Source of the DNA: Stakelama pacifica
Lineage (GTDB): Bacteria > Pseudomonadota > Alphaproteobacteria > Sphingomonadales > Sphingomonadaceae
NCBI RefSeq assembly: GCF_004361835.1
Contig: NZ_SNWD01000018.1
Coordinates: 1 to 55,859, forward strand
Reading direction: 5' to 3'
DNA: 55,859 nucleotides
A program made the position numbers and the translations under genes. This document shows positions 26,567-35,720 of this stretch, piece after piece (position 1 is the stretch's first letter; the number at the start of each line of letters is the position of its first letter). The notes under the pieces were generated by a model. The model had not been told where the DNA came from. It worked only from the letters and a program-made list of their open reading frames with translations, and did no database searches.

Positions 26567-27505
26567 GTGAGTAAGGGGATAAAGCGACAACCTCGTCGTT
26601 CGGCTGCTCGGCCGGACTTTCACCAACTCGAAACTTTCCTCAAAGTCGTCGAAACGCGTAGCTTCGCAAATGCTGCTCGGCAGATTGGGATTAGCCAGCC
26701 GGCGGTCAGTCAAACGATTGCTAGGCTGGAAGAGATCTATGGTGCAGACCTGTTCGAGCGCCATCGAGGCGCTCCTGTTGCCCTGACGCCCGTCGGCCGC
26801 GCGATTCTGCCAAAAGCCAAATTGCTACTGTTCATGGTGGATGCCCAAATGTCGCGGGCAGTTGAGACTGCTCAAAGCATAAGGGGCGTGCTTACAATTG
26901 GATTCCATTCGGGGCTTGCGAATGGCCCGCTTAATGTTGCAATTTCGGAGTTTCTCTCGAGCAAACCAGACGTTGAGCTTCGCATTGTCGAAGCTTCACC
27001 AAGCGATCTCTATCGTCAGCTTAATGAGCGATCCATCGATTTGATGTTCGTGGCGCTGTTCCCCGACTTGGACCACGGCCCCAACGTACAGGAACGACTT
27101 TGGGACGAACAACTCGTCGTCGGCTTGGCCGAGGGTCATCCCTTGGCCGATCGTAGCACTTTGACCTGGAATGAAGTTTCTCGCTTGCCGATCATTCTTC
27201 GCTCCAACCAAGGAGATTTGTGGTCATATCGGACCGTTGCCGCCAGAATGCGAGATCAGCCTTTTGAATGCGGTCTGCACGATGTATCGCGAGGCACGCT
27301 CATAGAAATGGTTCGACTTGGCATTGGTGCGACGATCCTGCTTTCTTCAGGAGCTGTCCCTCGGGATGGTGTAGCCTATAGACCAATCGCCGACAGAGAC
27401 GCCATTGTACACATTGAAGGACTCTGGCCCAGACATGATCGCAACCCGATCCGGCACAGCCTGCTGTCCTACGTCCGCAAACATGCCCAAGGATCGGAAC
27501 CGTGA
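26567..27505 (+). CDS. LysR-family transcriptional regulator
   Basis: 312 aa. N-terminal winged HTH (about 18-77; 'SFANAARQIGISQPAVSQTI') and a C-terminal substrate-binding domain ('GVLTIGFHSGLANGPLNVAI', 'RLGIGATILLSSGAVP'). The start is GTG at 26567 without a clear ribosome site; the N-terminal 15 residues are basic and the true start may be a little later. It sits 140 bp after the aldehyde dehydrogenase in the same direction. Its sequence is less GC-biased than its left neighbours, and it stands at the border between the catabolic cluster and the conjugative element, so it may belong to either. Confidence 0.9.
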   Translation: MSKGIKRQPRRSAARPDFHQLETFLKVVETRSFANAARQIGISQPAVSQTIARLEEIYGADLFERHRGAPVALTPVGRAILPKAKLLLFMVDAQMSRAVETAQSIRGVLTIGFHSGLANGPLNVAISEFLSSKPDVELRIVEASPSDLYRQLNERSIDLMFVALFPDLDHGPNVQERLWDEQLVVGLAEGHPLADRSTLTWNEVSRLPIILRSNQGDLWSYRTVAARMRDQPFECGLHDVSRGTLIEMVRLGIGATILLSSGAVPRDGVAYRPIADRDAIVHIEGLWPRHDRNPIRHSLLSYVRKHAQGSEP

Positions 27506-27566
27506 GTATTGCGGAAGAGTCCACTGCTCTTGCTCAATTCTATGGCCATCGTATCGGCAGGAGTAA

Positions 27567-27815
27567 TCAATCCTGCGTGATTTGATCCTCCTCATCATCG
27601 GGGATGGTATCTTCAGAAAAGAGGTCCGCTGGTCGCAACTTGAGCGCTTCGCACACCCCCCATATCGTCAATAGCGTGACGTTCTGCTCGCCACGCTCCA
27701 TCAAGCCGACATAGGCGCGGTCGACGCCCATTCTCGCACCAACAGCCTCCTGGCTGAGTTTGGCGGCCAAACGATAATGACGCAGGTTGCGACCGAAGAG
27801 CTTGCGAATATCCAT
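27567..27815 (-). CDS. Small XRE-family HTH regulator of the conjugative element
   Basis: 82 aa, nearly all of it a Cro/C1-type helix-turn-helix domain (about 9-66; 'KLSQEAVGARMGVDRAYVGL' and 'ERGEQNVTLLTIWGVCEAL'), with an acidic C-terminal tail. Proteins of this size and type are common next to the trbI end of alphaproteobacterial conjugative elements and may control transfer genes. It is divergent from the small gene at 27884. It is not a restriction-control gene as far as can be seen: no methylase is near. Confidence 0.85.
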   Translation of the reverse strand: MDIRKLFGRNLRHYRLAAKLSQEAVGARMGVDRAYVGLMERGEQNVTLLTIWGVCEALKLRPADLFSEDTIPDDEEDQITQD

Positions 27816-27883
27816 CGCAAGGTTAGAAGCGATCCGGGTACTTTAGTGCTACGTATTATAACACCCTAACGCTTGGAGGCTCG

Positions 27884-28084
27884 ATGGGCCAACGATCGAA
27901 TCAGTGTGCAGAAATCCCGACGTCGGCCGCTGGACGGCAATCCGTTGGCCGGCGCATCGAAGCCGAACGTCTGATCGATCTGGCGAAGGCTCTGCTCACT
28001 GAGCCCGAGGAAGAGATAGCCGCGATCTATCTAGATCACGCTGTCGATGCGTTGCGCATGATCGCGATCCACCCAGTCTCGTAG
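27884..28084 (+). CDS. Small hypothetical protein
   Basis: 66 aa, no recognised domain. The C-terminal half ('IEAERLIDLAKALLTEPEEE' and beyond) is predicted helical and acidic; the N-terminal third is Ser/Gln-rich. Support for a gene comes from the GGAGG ribosome site seven bases before the ATG and the divergent pairing with the HTH gene. The pattern of a small protein beside an XRE regulator is frequent at the trbI end of such elements. It converges on trbI. Function unknown. Confidence 0.6.
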   Translation: MGQRSNQCAEIPTSAAGRQSVGRRIEAERLIDLAKALLTEPEEEIAAIYLDHAVDALRMIAIHPVS

Positions 28085-28103
28085 GGCATTGTTAGCGCTG
28101 CCC

Positions 28104-29282
28104 TCATGTCGGCGCTAGCAGCAAGTCCCGCGACACGAGCACCCGCACCCGCGCGCCTGGCCGTATCGTGATCGCCGGCTGCACATCGAGTTGACGCGAC
28201 ACGATCTTGTCTCCTGCACTTTCGACCGACCGTCCCGCGCTTTCTCGAATCGCAAAAGCGATGTCCGCATTGTCGCCGCCCGTTGTAGCGGCATTCGCAC
28301 CAACCCCGAACAACGTCGACAGCAGGCCTGCCACCAGAAGCTTGCCTGTATGGCTGTTGACCCGATCCGCGAAGCCGGATTGCCCGGCCCCGTCTGTCCC
28401 GATCATACGACCGAGGTTGATCGAGCGCCCATCCGGGAAGATCATCCGTGTCCAGACCACCAACACGCGAGACTGACCGTAGGTCACACGCGCGTCGTAT
28501 GTGCCGATCAGCCGCGCGCCCTGCGGAATCAGCCGGCTCCGGCCGGTCGCACTATCGAACACATCCTCTGTCACCTGGGCCACGACCTGGCCGGGAAGGT
28601 CGGAAGACAGGCCGGTGATCAGAGCGGCGGCGATCGTCGATCCGGCGGAGATAACATAGCGACCAGCGGGCGCGTTCAGCCTGCCACTGTTCACGGTCGG
28701 CTGCGCGCCGCCGCCGGCAACGAACGCCGCCTTACGATCCTGCGCATCGGCGTTTCCGGCGCGCGCTTCATTGCTGGGCGCTTCTCCGGGAGGCGCGGCG
28801 ACGGGTTCCGGTGCGGAGGCCACGGCTCTCACGCCGTCGCCCGCGCCGGCGAACAGCTTGCTCGACCGCGCACTGTCGCGTTGTTGTCGACGACGCTGCT
28901 GGTCCGCCGCTGCTTCATTATTGACGGGAGCCGCTGATCCGGATGCAGGGCCAGAAGGCGGCTGCGGTGTGACCGGCTCGGTCGCAGTCGCCGGCGCCGC
29001 GATACCGGCGGCGGCAGTCCGAGCCAAATCCCCATAGTTTTTCGGCGCATCGGCAAGCGCGTCGGTATTGCGGCGTTCAACAGACACGGTTTCCTGAGGG
29101 ACTTCGGTGCGATGGCTCATGGTCAGACTGTAGCCGAGCGCCGCAGCCACTCCGAGCGCGCTGACCCCGGTGAGCGTCACCAGCGCCTTGCGCGATAGCC
29201 GCCGCGGTGTTGGCGCGGGTGCGCGGGTCGCGATCGGCGACCGCGCCGCCGGATCAACCGGACGATCGTCGGGACCGCTCAT
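28104..29282 (-). CDS. trbI: Conjugal transfer protein TrbI (VirB10-like)
   Basis: 392 aa. One N-terminal membrane helix (about 33-55), a long Pro/Ala-rich periplasmic linker, and the TrbI/VirB10 C-terminal domain (about 200-390; 'SAGSTIAAALITGLSSDLPG', 'IPQGARLIGTYDARVTYGQS'). It spans inner and outer membranes as part of the type IV secretion core. ATG 29282 overlaps the trbG stop by 4 bp; a longer in-frame reading to 29531 runs over trbG and is rejected. It is the last gene of the trb operon. Confidence 0.94.
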   Translation of the reverse strand: MSGPDDRPVDPAARSPIATRAPAPTPRRLSRKALVTLTGVSALGVAAALGYSLTMSHRTEVPQETVSVERRNTDALADAPKNYGDLARTAAAGIAAPATATEPVTPQPPSGPASGSAAPVNNEAAADQQRRRQQRDSARSSKLFAGAGDGVRAVASAPEPVAAPPGEAPSNEARAGNADAQDRKAAFVAGGGAQPTVNSGRLNAPAGRYVISAGSTIAAALITGLSSDLPGQVVAQVTEDVFDSATGRSRLIPQGARLIGTYDARVTYGQSRVLVVWTRMIFPDGRSINLGRMIGTDGAGQSGFADRVNSHTGKLLVAGLLSTLFGVGANAATTGGDNADIAFAIRESAGRSVESAGDKIVSRQLDVQPAITIRPGARVRVLVSRDLLLAPT

Positions 29283-30124
29283 TTGCCGGTCTCCCGGGCA
29301 CGCGTGCGCTCGATCCGCACAATCTGCTGCTTCTTCGTGCCCAGCCGCAGCTCGGCGACGGAGAACAACCGGTCGACCACCATGTAGCGGCCCGACACCC
29401 GATAGTTGACCAGTTCGGCCTTCTTCCTCTCGCCGATCAGGAATAGCGGCGGCAGTTCGCTCTGCGCGATCGTGGCCGGGAAGAGGATGTAGGTCTTCGC
29501 GCCGTCGTCGAACACCTGGACTGGCTTCCACGCCGGATTGGCCCCGGTCAGCCGGTAGGCGAAGTCGAGGTTGGCCGGATCGATGCCGGTCTGGACCTGC
29601 GTGTTCGCCACCGCGTTCGCAGCCTCGATCCGGGCGCGCACCGCTATCAGCTCGTCCTGAGGATAGGACCAGCCGACGCTCGCCATATAGATGCCAGGCG
29701 TCGAGCGGAGCTCGATGTGATAGGTGCGCCTGTCGGTGTTGATGACGAGATTGGTGCGGATGCCGGGGTCGGTCGGCTTGATCAGGATATGCGTGCGGCG
29801 GCCAGTGCCAGTGCCGCTCGCTGCCTCGCCGATCACCCAGCGCACCGTGTCGCCGGAGGCGACCGCGCCGGTGTCGGAAAGCGTCTCACCCTCCTGCAGC
29901 ATGATGTCAGTAACCTGGCCTACCGCCGCATAGACTTGGTAGAGTCCGCCCGGCGCATAGACAAACAACTGGGTCGCACCCTGCCAGCCGGCGGCGCGTG
30001 GACTGACTCGTGCTGCTTCAGTGGCAGCGGCGACCGGGCGTACGGATGCCGGCGTCGATTGCGCAAACGCGGGCATAGAGGCGAGCAACAAAGGCGTGGC
30101 GAACAAGGGCAGACGCATGATCAT
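29279..30124 (-). CDS. trbG: Conjugal transfer protein TrbG (VirB9-like)
   Basis: 281 aa with an N-terminal signal peptide ('LPLFATPLLLASMPAFAQ'). The VirB9/CagX domain fills the C-terminal two thirds ('RTHILIKPTDPGIRTNLVIN', 'FDDGAKTYILFPATI', 'YRVSGRYMVVDRLF'). It forms the outer-membrane ring of the transfer channel with TrbI. The start overlaps the trbF stop by 4 bp (ATGA) and the stop overlaps the trbI start by 4 bp. Confidence 0.94.
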   Translation of the reverse strand: MIMRLPLFATPLLLASMPAFAQSTPASVRPVAAATEAARVSPRAAGWQGATQLFVYAPGGLYQVYAAVGQVTDIMLQEGETLSDTGAVASGDTVRWVIGEAASGTGTGRRTHILIKPTDPGIRTNLVINTDRRTYHIELRSTPGIYMASVGWSYPQDELIAVRARIEAANAVANTQVQTGIDPANLDFAYRLTGANPAWKPVQVFDDGAKTYILFPATIAQSELPPLFLIGERKKAELVNYRVSGRYMVVDRLFSVAELRLGTKKQQIVRIERTRARETGK

Positions 30125-30810
30125 TCTCCAAGATCCTGGGACCAGTTGATGGCGTGGACATAGAGTCCGAGCGGGTTGCGGCTGAGGGTCGCAGCATCGT
30201 TCGGGCTACGGACCACGATCGTCAGGACCGCCGTCCAGTGGGTCGTGGCGCTGAGCTGGCCGTGGTCGTAGTGACGCTCGTCCCACGCGACGCGGAAACT
30301 GTCGGCGGACGCCCGCACGACATTCTTCACGTCGACCGACACCTGTTTGTCGGCGAGATCGGCGAACGGATCGCTGGCGCGCGCATATTCATTGAGCACC
30401 GCCGCGCCCTGCTCGGTCGTGAAGTCGTAGGCGGCCGCGAGGTTCTGCCTGAGCACGATCGCATCGGCGGGTCGCGACCGCACATTCTCGATGAACCGCG
30501 CGAGATGCCACGCGATCTGCGGATCAGTCGGGCGGAAGTTGGAATCGGCCGGCGACACCGCGCGTGCGGCGCCCAGCCGGTCAACCTCGACGACATAGGG
30601 CACGATCTTGCTGCCGAACCGCAGCCGCAGATTGTCGGTCACCGACAGCGACAGGAGCGCGGTCGCGCCGAACGCCATCAGCCGCCAGCTATGGGCCTGT
30701 GCGCGCGCTGAGCCGATGCGATCATCCCAAGCCTGGCCGGCGCGCTGGTAAGGGGTTTCAGGGGTCGGCTCGCGCCCGAGGCGCGACGAGGGACGACGGA
30801 ACGGGTTCAT
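30121..30810 (-). CDS. trbF: Conjugal transfer protein TrbF (VirB8-like)
   Basis: 229 aa. A cytoplasmic N-terminal tail ('TPYQRAGQAWDDRIG' is the typical TrbF start), one membrane helix (about 44-62) and the VirB8-like periplasmic domain ('KIVPYVVEVDRLGAA', 'YFTTEQG'-type region, 'WTAVLTIVVRSPND'). It assembles the inner-membrane part of the transfer channel. It overlaps trbL and trbG by 4 bp each. Confidence 0.94.
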   Translation of the reverse strand: MNPFRRPSSRLGREPTPETPYQRAGQAWDDRIGSARAQAHSWRLMAFGATALLSLSVTDNLRLRFGSKIVPYVVEVDRLGAARAVSPADSNFRPTDPQIAWHLARFIENVRSRPADAIVLRQNLAAAYDFTTEQGAAVLNEYARASDPFADLADKQVSVDVKNVVRASADSFRVAWDERHYDHGQLSATTHWTAVLTIVVRSPNDAATLSRNPLGLYVHAINWSQDLGE

Positions 30811-32126
30811 GAGCGATCCTCCAGCGAGATGTGAGCAGAGCCGCCGTGATGGTCGGCCGAGCGAAGGGTGTGCGCCGCCATGGTCGCGCCCTGGACCATG
30901 GCTTGCCGGCGGCGCAGGCGCTTCGCCCAGGCGGGAGCCGGGGTTTCCGCGGGGGCCGCAGTGGAGGTGCCGGCGGCTTCGACGGCGAGCGGTTCCGGCG
31001 CCGCACTGCTTTCGGCTCCGCCCTGGGGCGCGGAGACCGAGCCGTCATCGACAGCACTGCCGCCGCTCGATCCGCCCCCCGGCGCTCCGGACGGCGGGGG
31101 AACCGTCGGAGCGCCGCCCGTCGGCGCCTGGGGAGCTGGCGGCGCAGGCGGGGATCCACCGCCTGCCCCGGGGGCGCTGGGCGAGCCGGAGGACCGGGAA
31201 AGGGTGGAGGCAGCAGCCGATCCCGCGCGGCTGGCAAGCCCGGCGGCGCCGGCGACGCCCATCGTGGCCGCGGCACCAATCCCCGCGACCGTCGCGCCGG
31301 TCGCGACGGCGGCGCCGGCACCAAGCTGGGGACCGCCTGAAATCAGGCCGGAGGCGATGCCGGGGCCGAAGATGGCGAGCCCGAGCAGCGTCAGCGCGGC
31401 AAGCGCGAGACTGACCACCTGTTCGATCGTCGGCTGCGCGCCGCCGAAATCGATCACAAAGTCTCGGAAGATGGTCGAGCCGATGCCGATGATGACGGCG
31501 AGCACGAGAACTTTGACGCCGGTCGCCATGACATTGCCGAGCACGCGCTCGGCGAGGAAGGCGGTGCGGCCGAACAGCCCGAACGGCACCAGCACAAAGC
31601 CAGCGAGCGTCGAGAGCTTGAACTCGATCAGCGTGACAAACAGCTGGATCGCGATGATAAGGAAGGCGAGGAGCACGATCGCCCAGGCAATCAGCAGCAC
31701 CGCAATCTGCACGAAGTTGGTGAAGAAGCCGACCGGCCCGACGAGCAACGATGCCTGGTCTAGCAGCGGCTGCCCCGCATCGATGCCGATCTGCGCGATC
31801 TTGCCGGGATGGAGCAGGTCGTCCGGGCTGCCCGAGCCTGCCGCCTTGAGTCCAATCCCCGAAAAGCTCAGATAGATGATCTTGGCGAGGCCGTTCCAGT
31901 TCGAGATCAGGAACGCGAAGAAACCGACCTGCAGCGTCTTCTTGACCAACCGCGCGACAACATCTTCGCCGTCGCCCCAGGTCCAGAACAGCATGGCGAG
32001 CGTCACATCGATGACGATCAGGGAACTTGCGAGAAACCCGACATCGCCGCGGATCAGCCCGAACCCGGAATCGATGTAGCGCGCGAAGAGATCGAGAAAC
32101 CGATCGATGACGCCCGTGCCTTCCAT
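30807..32126 (-). CDS. trbL: Conjugal transfer membrane protein TrbL (VirB6-like)
   Basis: 439 aa. About six membrane helices lie in residues 25-270 ('VGFLASSLIVIDVTLAMLFW' is the first), followed by a long low-complexity tail rich in Pro, Gly, Ser and Ala (about 300-400), usual for TrbL. It forms the inner-membrane channel. The Pro/Ser/Ala-rich tail gives long antisense open frames, which are artefacts. Spacing to trbK is 3 bp; the stop overlaps trbF. Confidence 0.93.
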   Translation of the reverse strand: MEGTGVIDRFLDLFARYIDSGFGLIRGDVGFLASSLIVIDVTLAMLFWTWGDGEDVVARLVKKTLQVGFFAFLISNWNGLAKIIYLSFSGIGLKAAGSGSPDDLLHPGKIAQIGIDAGQPLLDQASLLVGPVGFFTNFVQIAVLLIAWAIVLLAFLIIAIQLFVTLIEFKLSTLAGFVLVPFGLFGRTAFLAERVLGNVMATGVKVLVLAVIIGIGSTIFRDFVIDFGGAQPTIEQVVSLALAALTLLGLAIFGPGIASGLISGGPQLGAGAAVATGATVAGIGAAATMGVAGAAGLASRAGSAAASTLSRSSGSPSAPGAGGGSPPAPPAPQAPTGGAPTVPPPSGAPGGGSSGGSAVDDGSVSAPQGGAESSAAPEPLAVEAAGTSTAAPAETPAPAWAKRLRRRQAMVQGATMAAHTLRSADHHGGSAHISLEDRS

Positions 32127-32129
32127 GGC

Positions 32130-32525
32130 TCAGTGCTCCAGCGGATGAGAGGGTGTAGAATCGCCTGTGGGCGCGCGCGGCACGGCGGACCCGGCCGGCT
32201 GGCGGTCAGCAGGCGGAAGATAGCTCCGGCTATCGCCCATGAAGCGGCGCCGGTTCACCTCCCAGGCGGCCTGGCAGCGCGCATCGACGGTGTCGGCCGG
32301 CAGGGTGCGGCACCGCGCCAGCTCGATACGCAGTGGATCGACGTCGGCCGGTGCAGTCGTGTCCGGCCCATCTCCCACCGCATAGCGCGACGGAGGCGGC
32401 GTCTGGTCGCGCATCGCGACCAGGGCGACCATGCCAGTCATCGCCACCGCGGCGGCGATCGCTACCGATCGCCAGCCGAGGCACGGCAAGCGGCGCCCCA
32501 CCGATTGTGTCCGCGCCTCAGTCAC
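32130..32525 (-). CDS. trbK: TrbK-like protein (putative entry-exclusion protein)
   Basis: 131 aa with one N-terminal membrane helix (about 20-38; 'VAIAAAVAMTGMVALVAM') and a periplasmic region with 'LARCRTLPADTVDARCQAAW', the short conserved block with two Cys that marks the alternative TrbK group in alphaproteobacterial elements. Such proteins lie between trbJ and trbL and are proposed to limit uptake of the same element. It overlaps the trbJ stop by 8 bp. Entry exclusion is inferred from position. Confidence 0.8.
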   Translation of the reverse strand: MTEARTQSVGRRLPCLGWRSVAIAAAVAMTGMVALVAMRDQTPPPSRYAVGDGPDTTAPADVDPLRIELARCRTLPADTVDARCQAAWEVNRRRFMGDSRSYLPPADRQPAGSAVPRAPTGDSTPSHPLEH

Positions 32526-33264
32526 GGAACAGCGTCACGCTCTGGGGGACGTAGCCGCGCCCGGGCGCAAGGAAGCGGCGGGTCTGCTCGCGGCCCTGCG
32601 CCTCGTCGGCCGCGGCGCGCGCGGCTTGAACCGCTGCGGCACGCGATTGCGCCGCCACCATCGCGGTCAGGTCGGCGAGTTGGCGCGTCTCGAGCGCCAG
32701 CAACTGATTGCCGGCCTGTGCCGCCTGCAGCGCGCCCGTCGCGCTTTGGCTGGCGGTGACGAGGGTCGAAGCCTGATCGCGCGTGCCATCGATATTGCCG
32801 GTGACCGTCGCGCCGGTGCGCAGCGCATCCTGATAGGAGGCCAGCGCGTCGGTCCACCGCGTCTGCGCGTTGGCGACGAGATCGCCCGACGACGTAGCGG
32901 CGAGCGAACCCGAGGGGTAGCGCTGGCTGAACACCTGGTCGATGTTCTGGACGTTATAGGCGATCTGCTGCGCTTGCTGGATCAGCTGGCGGGTGCGGTC
33001 GATGTCACGCTGGATGCTCGACAACATGCTGGTTGGCAGATTGGCGAGGTTGCGTGCCTGGTTGATCAGGCTTTGCGCCTGATTCTGGATCTGAGTGATC
33101 TGGTTGTTGATCTGCTGCAGGCTGCGCGCTGCGGTCAGCACATTCTGTGCATAGTTTGTGGGGTCGTAAACGATCCCACCGAACTGCGCCTCGGCCGGTG
33201 CGGTGGCCATCAGCGCCATAGCACCGGCGCCAATGGCGAGAATGGATTTGCGGAAGCGGGTCAT
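32518..33264 (-). CDS. trbJ: Conjugal transfer protein TrbJ (VirB5-like)
   Basis: 248 aa with a signal peptide ('ILAIGAGAMALMATAPAEA') and a mainly coiled-coil body rich in Gln/Asn ('INNQITQIQNQAQSLINQAR'), as in TrbJ/VirB5 minor pilus proteins. It begins with 'FGGIVYDPTNYAQNVLTAAR' after the signal, the family hallmark. The start overlaps the trbE stop by 4 bp. Confidence 0.94.
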   Translation of the reverse strand: MTRFRKSILAIGAGAMALMATAPAEAQFGGIVYDPTNYAQNVLTAARSLQQINNQITQIQNQAQSLINQARNLANLPTSMLSSIQRDIDRTRQLIQQAQQIAYNVQNIDQVFSQRYPSGSLAATSSGDLVANAQTRWTDALASYQDALRTGATVTGNIDGTRDQASTLVTASQSATGALQAAQAGNQLLALETRQLADLTAMVAAQSRAAAVQAARAAADEAQGREQTRRFLAPGRGYVPQSVTLFRD

Positions 33265-35714
33265 GCGAACGTCTCCTGGGGTTCGAGGGATTCAGGGATG
33301 AGATGGTCGGCGGCCCATGACAGGCCGCGGTGGCGCACCCAGGCCGCGGCAAAGCCGTCAGGGCCATGCGCTTCGAGCAGCGCCGTGATCGCGCCCAAAT
33401 CGGTGCGCGACGACGCGGCGGCAAAGGCCAGCGCGACCGGCCCGAGCCCGAGATCGAACAGCCGGTTGCCAAGCGCCGACTGGCAATAATAATCGCGCTT
33501 GGGCGTGGCGCTCGCGATGATCTCGATCTGGCGATCGTTGAGCCCGAAGCGGCGGTAGACGCCCATGATCTGCGGCTCGAGCGCACGCTCGTTGGCGAGA
33601 AACAGACGTGTTGGGCAGCTCTCGATGATGGCGGGCGCGATCGCCGAGCCTTCGATATCGGCAAGGCTTTGCGTGGCGAAGATGACGCTCGCATTCTTCT
33701 TGCGCAGCGTCTTCAGCCATTCCTTGAGCTGGCGGCCGAACAGCGGATCGTCGAGCGCGAGCCAGCCCTCGTCGATCAGGATCAGGGTTGGCCGCCCGTC
33801 GAGCCGCCGCCCGATGCGGTGGAAGAGATAGGCGAGCACCGCCGGCGTGGCGGGCGCGCCCACCAAACCCTCGGTCTCGAAGGCTTGAGCGTCACTCTCT
33901 CCGAAATGCTCGACATCGCCATCGAGCAGGCGCCCATAGGGACCGGACAGCGTGTAGGGCGCGAGCGCACGCTTGAGGCCCGAAGCCTGAATGAGCACCG
34001 TGAGCCCCGTGAGCGTGCGCTGCGCGACAGGAGCATCGGCAAGACTACCCAGCGCCGTCCAGAGATGCTCCTTCACCTCGGGCGTGATCGCGAATTCCTC
34101 GCGGGCGAGGATCGCCGCGAGCCAGTCAGCCGCCCAGGCCCGTTCGTCGAGCTCATCGATCCGCGCCAGCGGCTGCAGCGACACCGGCGCGGCATTGCCG
34201 CCGAGCGCCCCGCCCAAGTCATGCCATTCGCCGCCGACGCCCAGCGTCGCCGCGCGGATCGAGCCGCCATGATCGAAGGCGAATATCTGCGCATCGCAGT
34301 AGCGACGGAACTGCAGAGCCATGAAAGCGAGCAGCACGCTTTTGCCCGAGCCGGTGGGACCGACCACCAGCGTGTGGCCGACATCCCCGACATGCAGCGA
34401 GAAGCGGAATGGTGTCGCGCCTTGCGTGCGGGCATGGAATAGCGGCGGCGCATTGAAGTGCGCGTCCCGGTCCGGACCGGCCCAGACCGCCGAGACGGGC
34501 ATGATGTGCGCGAGATTGAGCGTCGAGACCGGCGGTTGGCGGACATTGGCATAGGGGTTGCCAGGCAGCGAGCCAAGCCAGGCCTCGAGCGCATTCAGCG
34601 TCTCGGCGATGCAGGCGAAATCGCGGCCACGGACGATCTTCTCGATCGCCTGAAGACGCAAATCGGCGTCCCGGGCCGTGTCGCCCAGCACCGTGATGGT
34701 GATCGTGACATAGGCGTAGCCGGCGATATCGGCGCCGAGATCCTGCAGGGCGGCATCCGCCTCCGCCGACTTGTTGGCGGCGTCGGTATCGACCAGCACG
34801 CTCGCCTCGTTGGTCAGCACCTCCTTGATGATCGCAGCCAGGCTCTTGCGCTTCGAGAACCACAGCCGGCGGATGCGGCCGAGCATCCGCTGCGCCGACA
34901 CCTTGTCGAGACAGATCGCGCGCGTCGTCCAGCGGTAGGCGAAGCCGAGCCGGTTGAGCTCGTCGAGCATCCCGGGAACGGTCGATGCCGGGAAGCCTGT
35001 AATGGAGAGGCAGCGAAGGTGCTTGCTTCCCAGTTGCGGCGTCAGACCGCCCACCAGCAATTCGTCGGCGAGCAGCGCATCCAGATGCATCGGCGTTTCG
35101 GGCACCGCGATGCGCTGATCGTGGGTCGAGATCGTCGAATGCAGGTAGGTCAGCGTCTCGGCATCCGACAGCCAGGCGGCCTCGGGCATGACGCCCTCTA
35201 TCATGTCGAGCAGCCGACCCGTATCACGCTCGAAATCTTCGAGATGGTCGGCCGCTGTAGCAACGCCCTCAGCGCCGCCTTCGTAGAACAGCGAGGACGC
35301 CTTCGCCGTATCGTCGGCCGGGGGCAGCCATTGCAGCGTCAGATAGAAAGCGCTGGTGAAATTGGGGTGGGCGATATCGCCGCCCTCGAACTGGTCGCGC
35401 CGTTCCTCGTCGATCAGCGCGGAAACCGGATCGGCAAAGCCGTCCGACATCGGATAGCCGGGCGATGGCTTGCGCTGCGCTTCGACATAGATCGCCCAGC
35501 CGGTGCCCAGCCGCTTCAAGGCCGAGTTCAGACGGTTCGAGGTGGCGATCAGCTCCGACTGCGTCGCGCTGTCGAGGTCGGGGCCCCGGAAGCGGGCGAT
35601 GCGCAGGAAGCTGCCATCCTTGTTGAGGATGATACCCGGCGCGATCAATGCGGCCCAGGGCAGGAAGTCGGAAAGCCGGGAAGCCCGGCGGGCATGTTCG
35701 CGCAGGAACATCAT
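33261..35714 (-). CDS. trbE: Conjugal transfer ATPase TrbE (VirB4-like)
   Basis: 817 aa. An N-terminal VirB3/VirB4 domain is followed by the ATPase core with Walker A 'VGPTGSGKSVLLAF' (about residues 450-460) and Walker B 'PTLILIDEGWLAL' (about 640). It powers pilus assembly and substrate transfer at the inner membrane. Length and motifs indicate an intact gene. Six bp separate it from trbD. Its strong GC content produces several long antisense open frames (for example 33330-34442 and 34458-35744), which carry no recognisable protein. Confidence 0.95.
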   Translation of the reverse strand: MMFLREHARRASRLSDFLPWAALIAPGIILNKDGSFLRIARFRGPDLDSATQSELIATSNRLNSALKRLGTGWAIYVEAQRKPSPGYPMSDGFADPVSALIDEERRDQFEGGDIAHPNFTSAFYLTLQWLPPADDTAKASSLFYEGGAEGVATAADHLEDFERDTGRLLDMIEGVMPEAAWLSDAETLTYLHSTISTHDQRIAVPETPMHLDALLADELLVGGLTPQLGSKHLRCLSITGFPASTVPGMLDELNRLGFAYRWTTRAICLDKVSAQRMLGRIRRLWFSKRKSLAAIIKEVLTNEASVLVDTDAANKSAEADAALQDLGADIAGYAYVTITITVLGDTARDADLRLQAIEKIVRGRDFACIAETLNALEAWLGSLPGNPYANVRQPPVSTLNLAHIMPVSAVWAGPDRDAHFNAPPLFHARTQGATPFRFSLHVGDVGHTLVVGPTGSGKSVLLAFMALQFRRYCDAQIFAFDHGGSIRAATLGVGGEWHDLGGALGGNAAPVSLQPLARIDELDERAWAADWLAAILAREEFAITPEVKEHLWTALGSLADAPVAQRTLTGLTVLIQASGLKRALAPYTLSGPYGRLLDGDVEHFGESDAQAFETEGLVGAPATPAVLAYLFHRIGRRLDGRPTLILIDEGWLALDDPLFGRQLKEWLKTLRKKNASVIFATQSLADIEGSAIAPAIIESCPTRLFLANERALEPQIMGVYRRFGLNDRQIEIIASATPKRDYYCQSALGNRLFDLGLGPVALAFAAASSRTDLGAITALLEAHGPDGFAAAWVRHRGLSWAADHLIPESLEPQETFA

Positions 35715-35720
35715 GGCAGG

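Noticed and set aside
27567..27815. Restriction-modification controller (C) protein
   Set aside because: Size and fold fit, but there is no methylase or type II endonuclease gene next to it; location fits a transfer regulator.
28089..28125. Small inverted repeat TAGCGC/GCGCTA between the 66-aa gene and trbI as a terminator
   Set aside because: Only six base pairs, a long loop, no T-tract and overlap with the trbI coding end.
28191..28937. Plus-strand open frame opposite trbI
   Set aside because: Antisense shadow of the Pro/Ala-rich trbI; no motif, no start signal.
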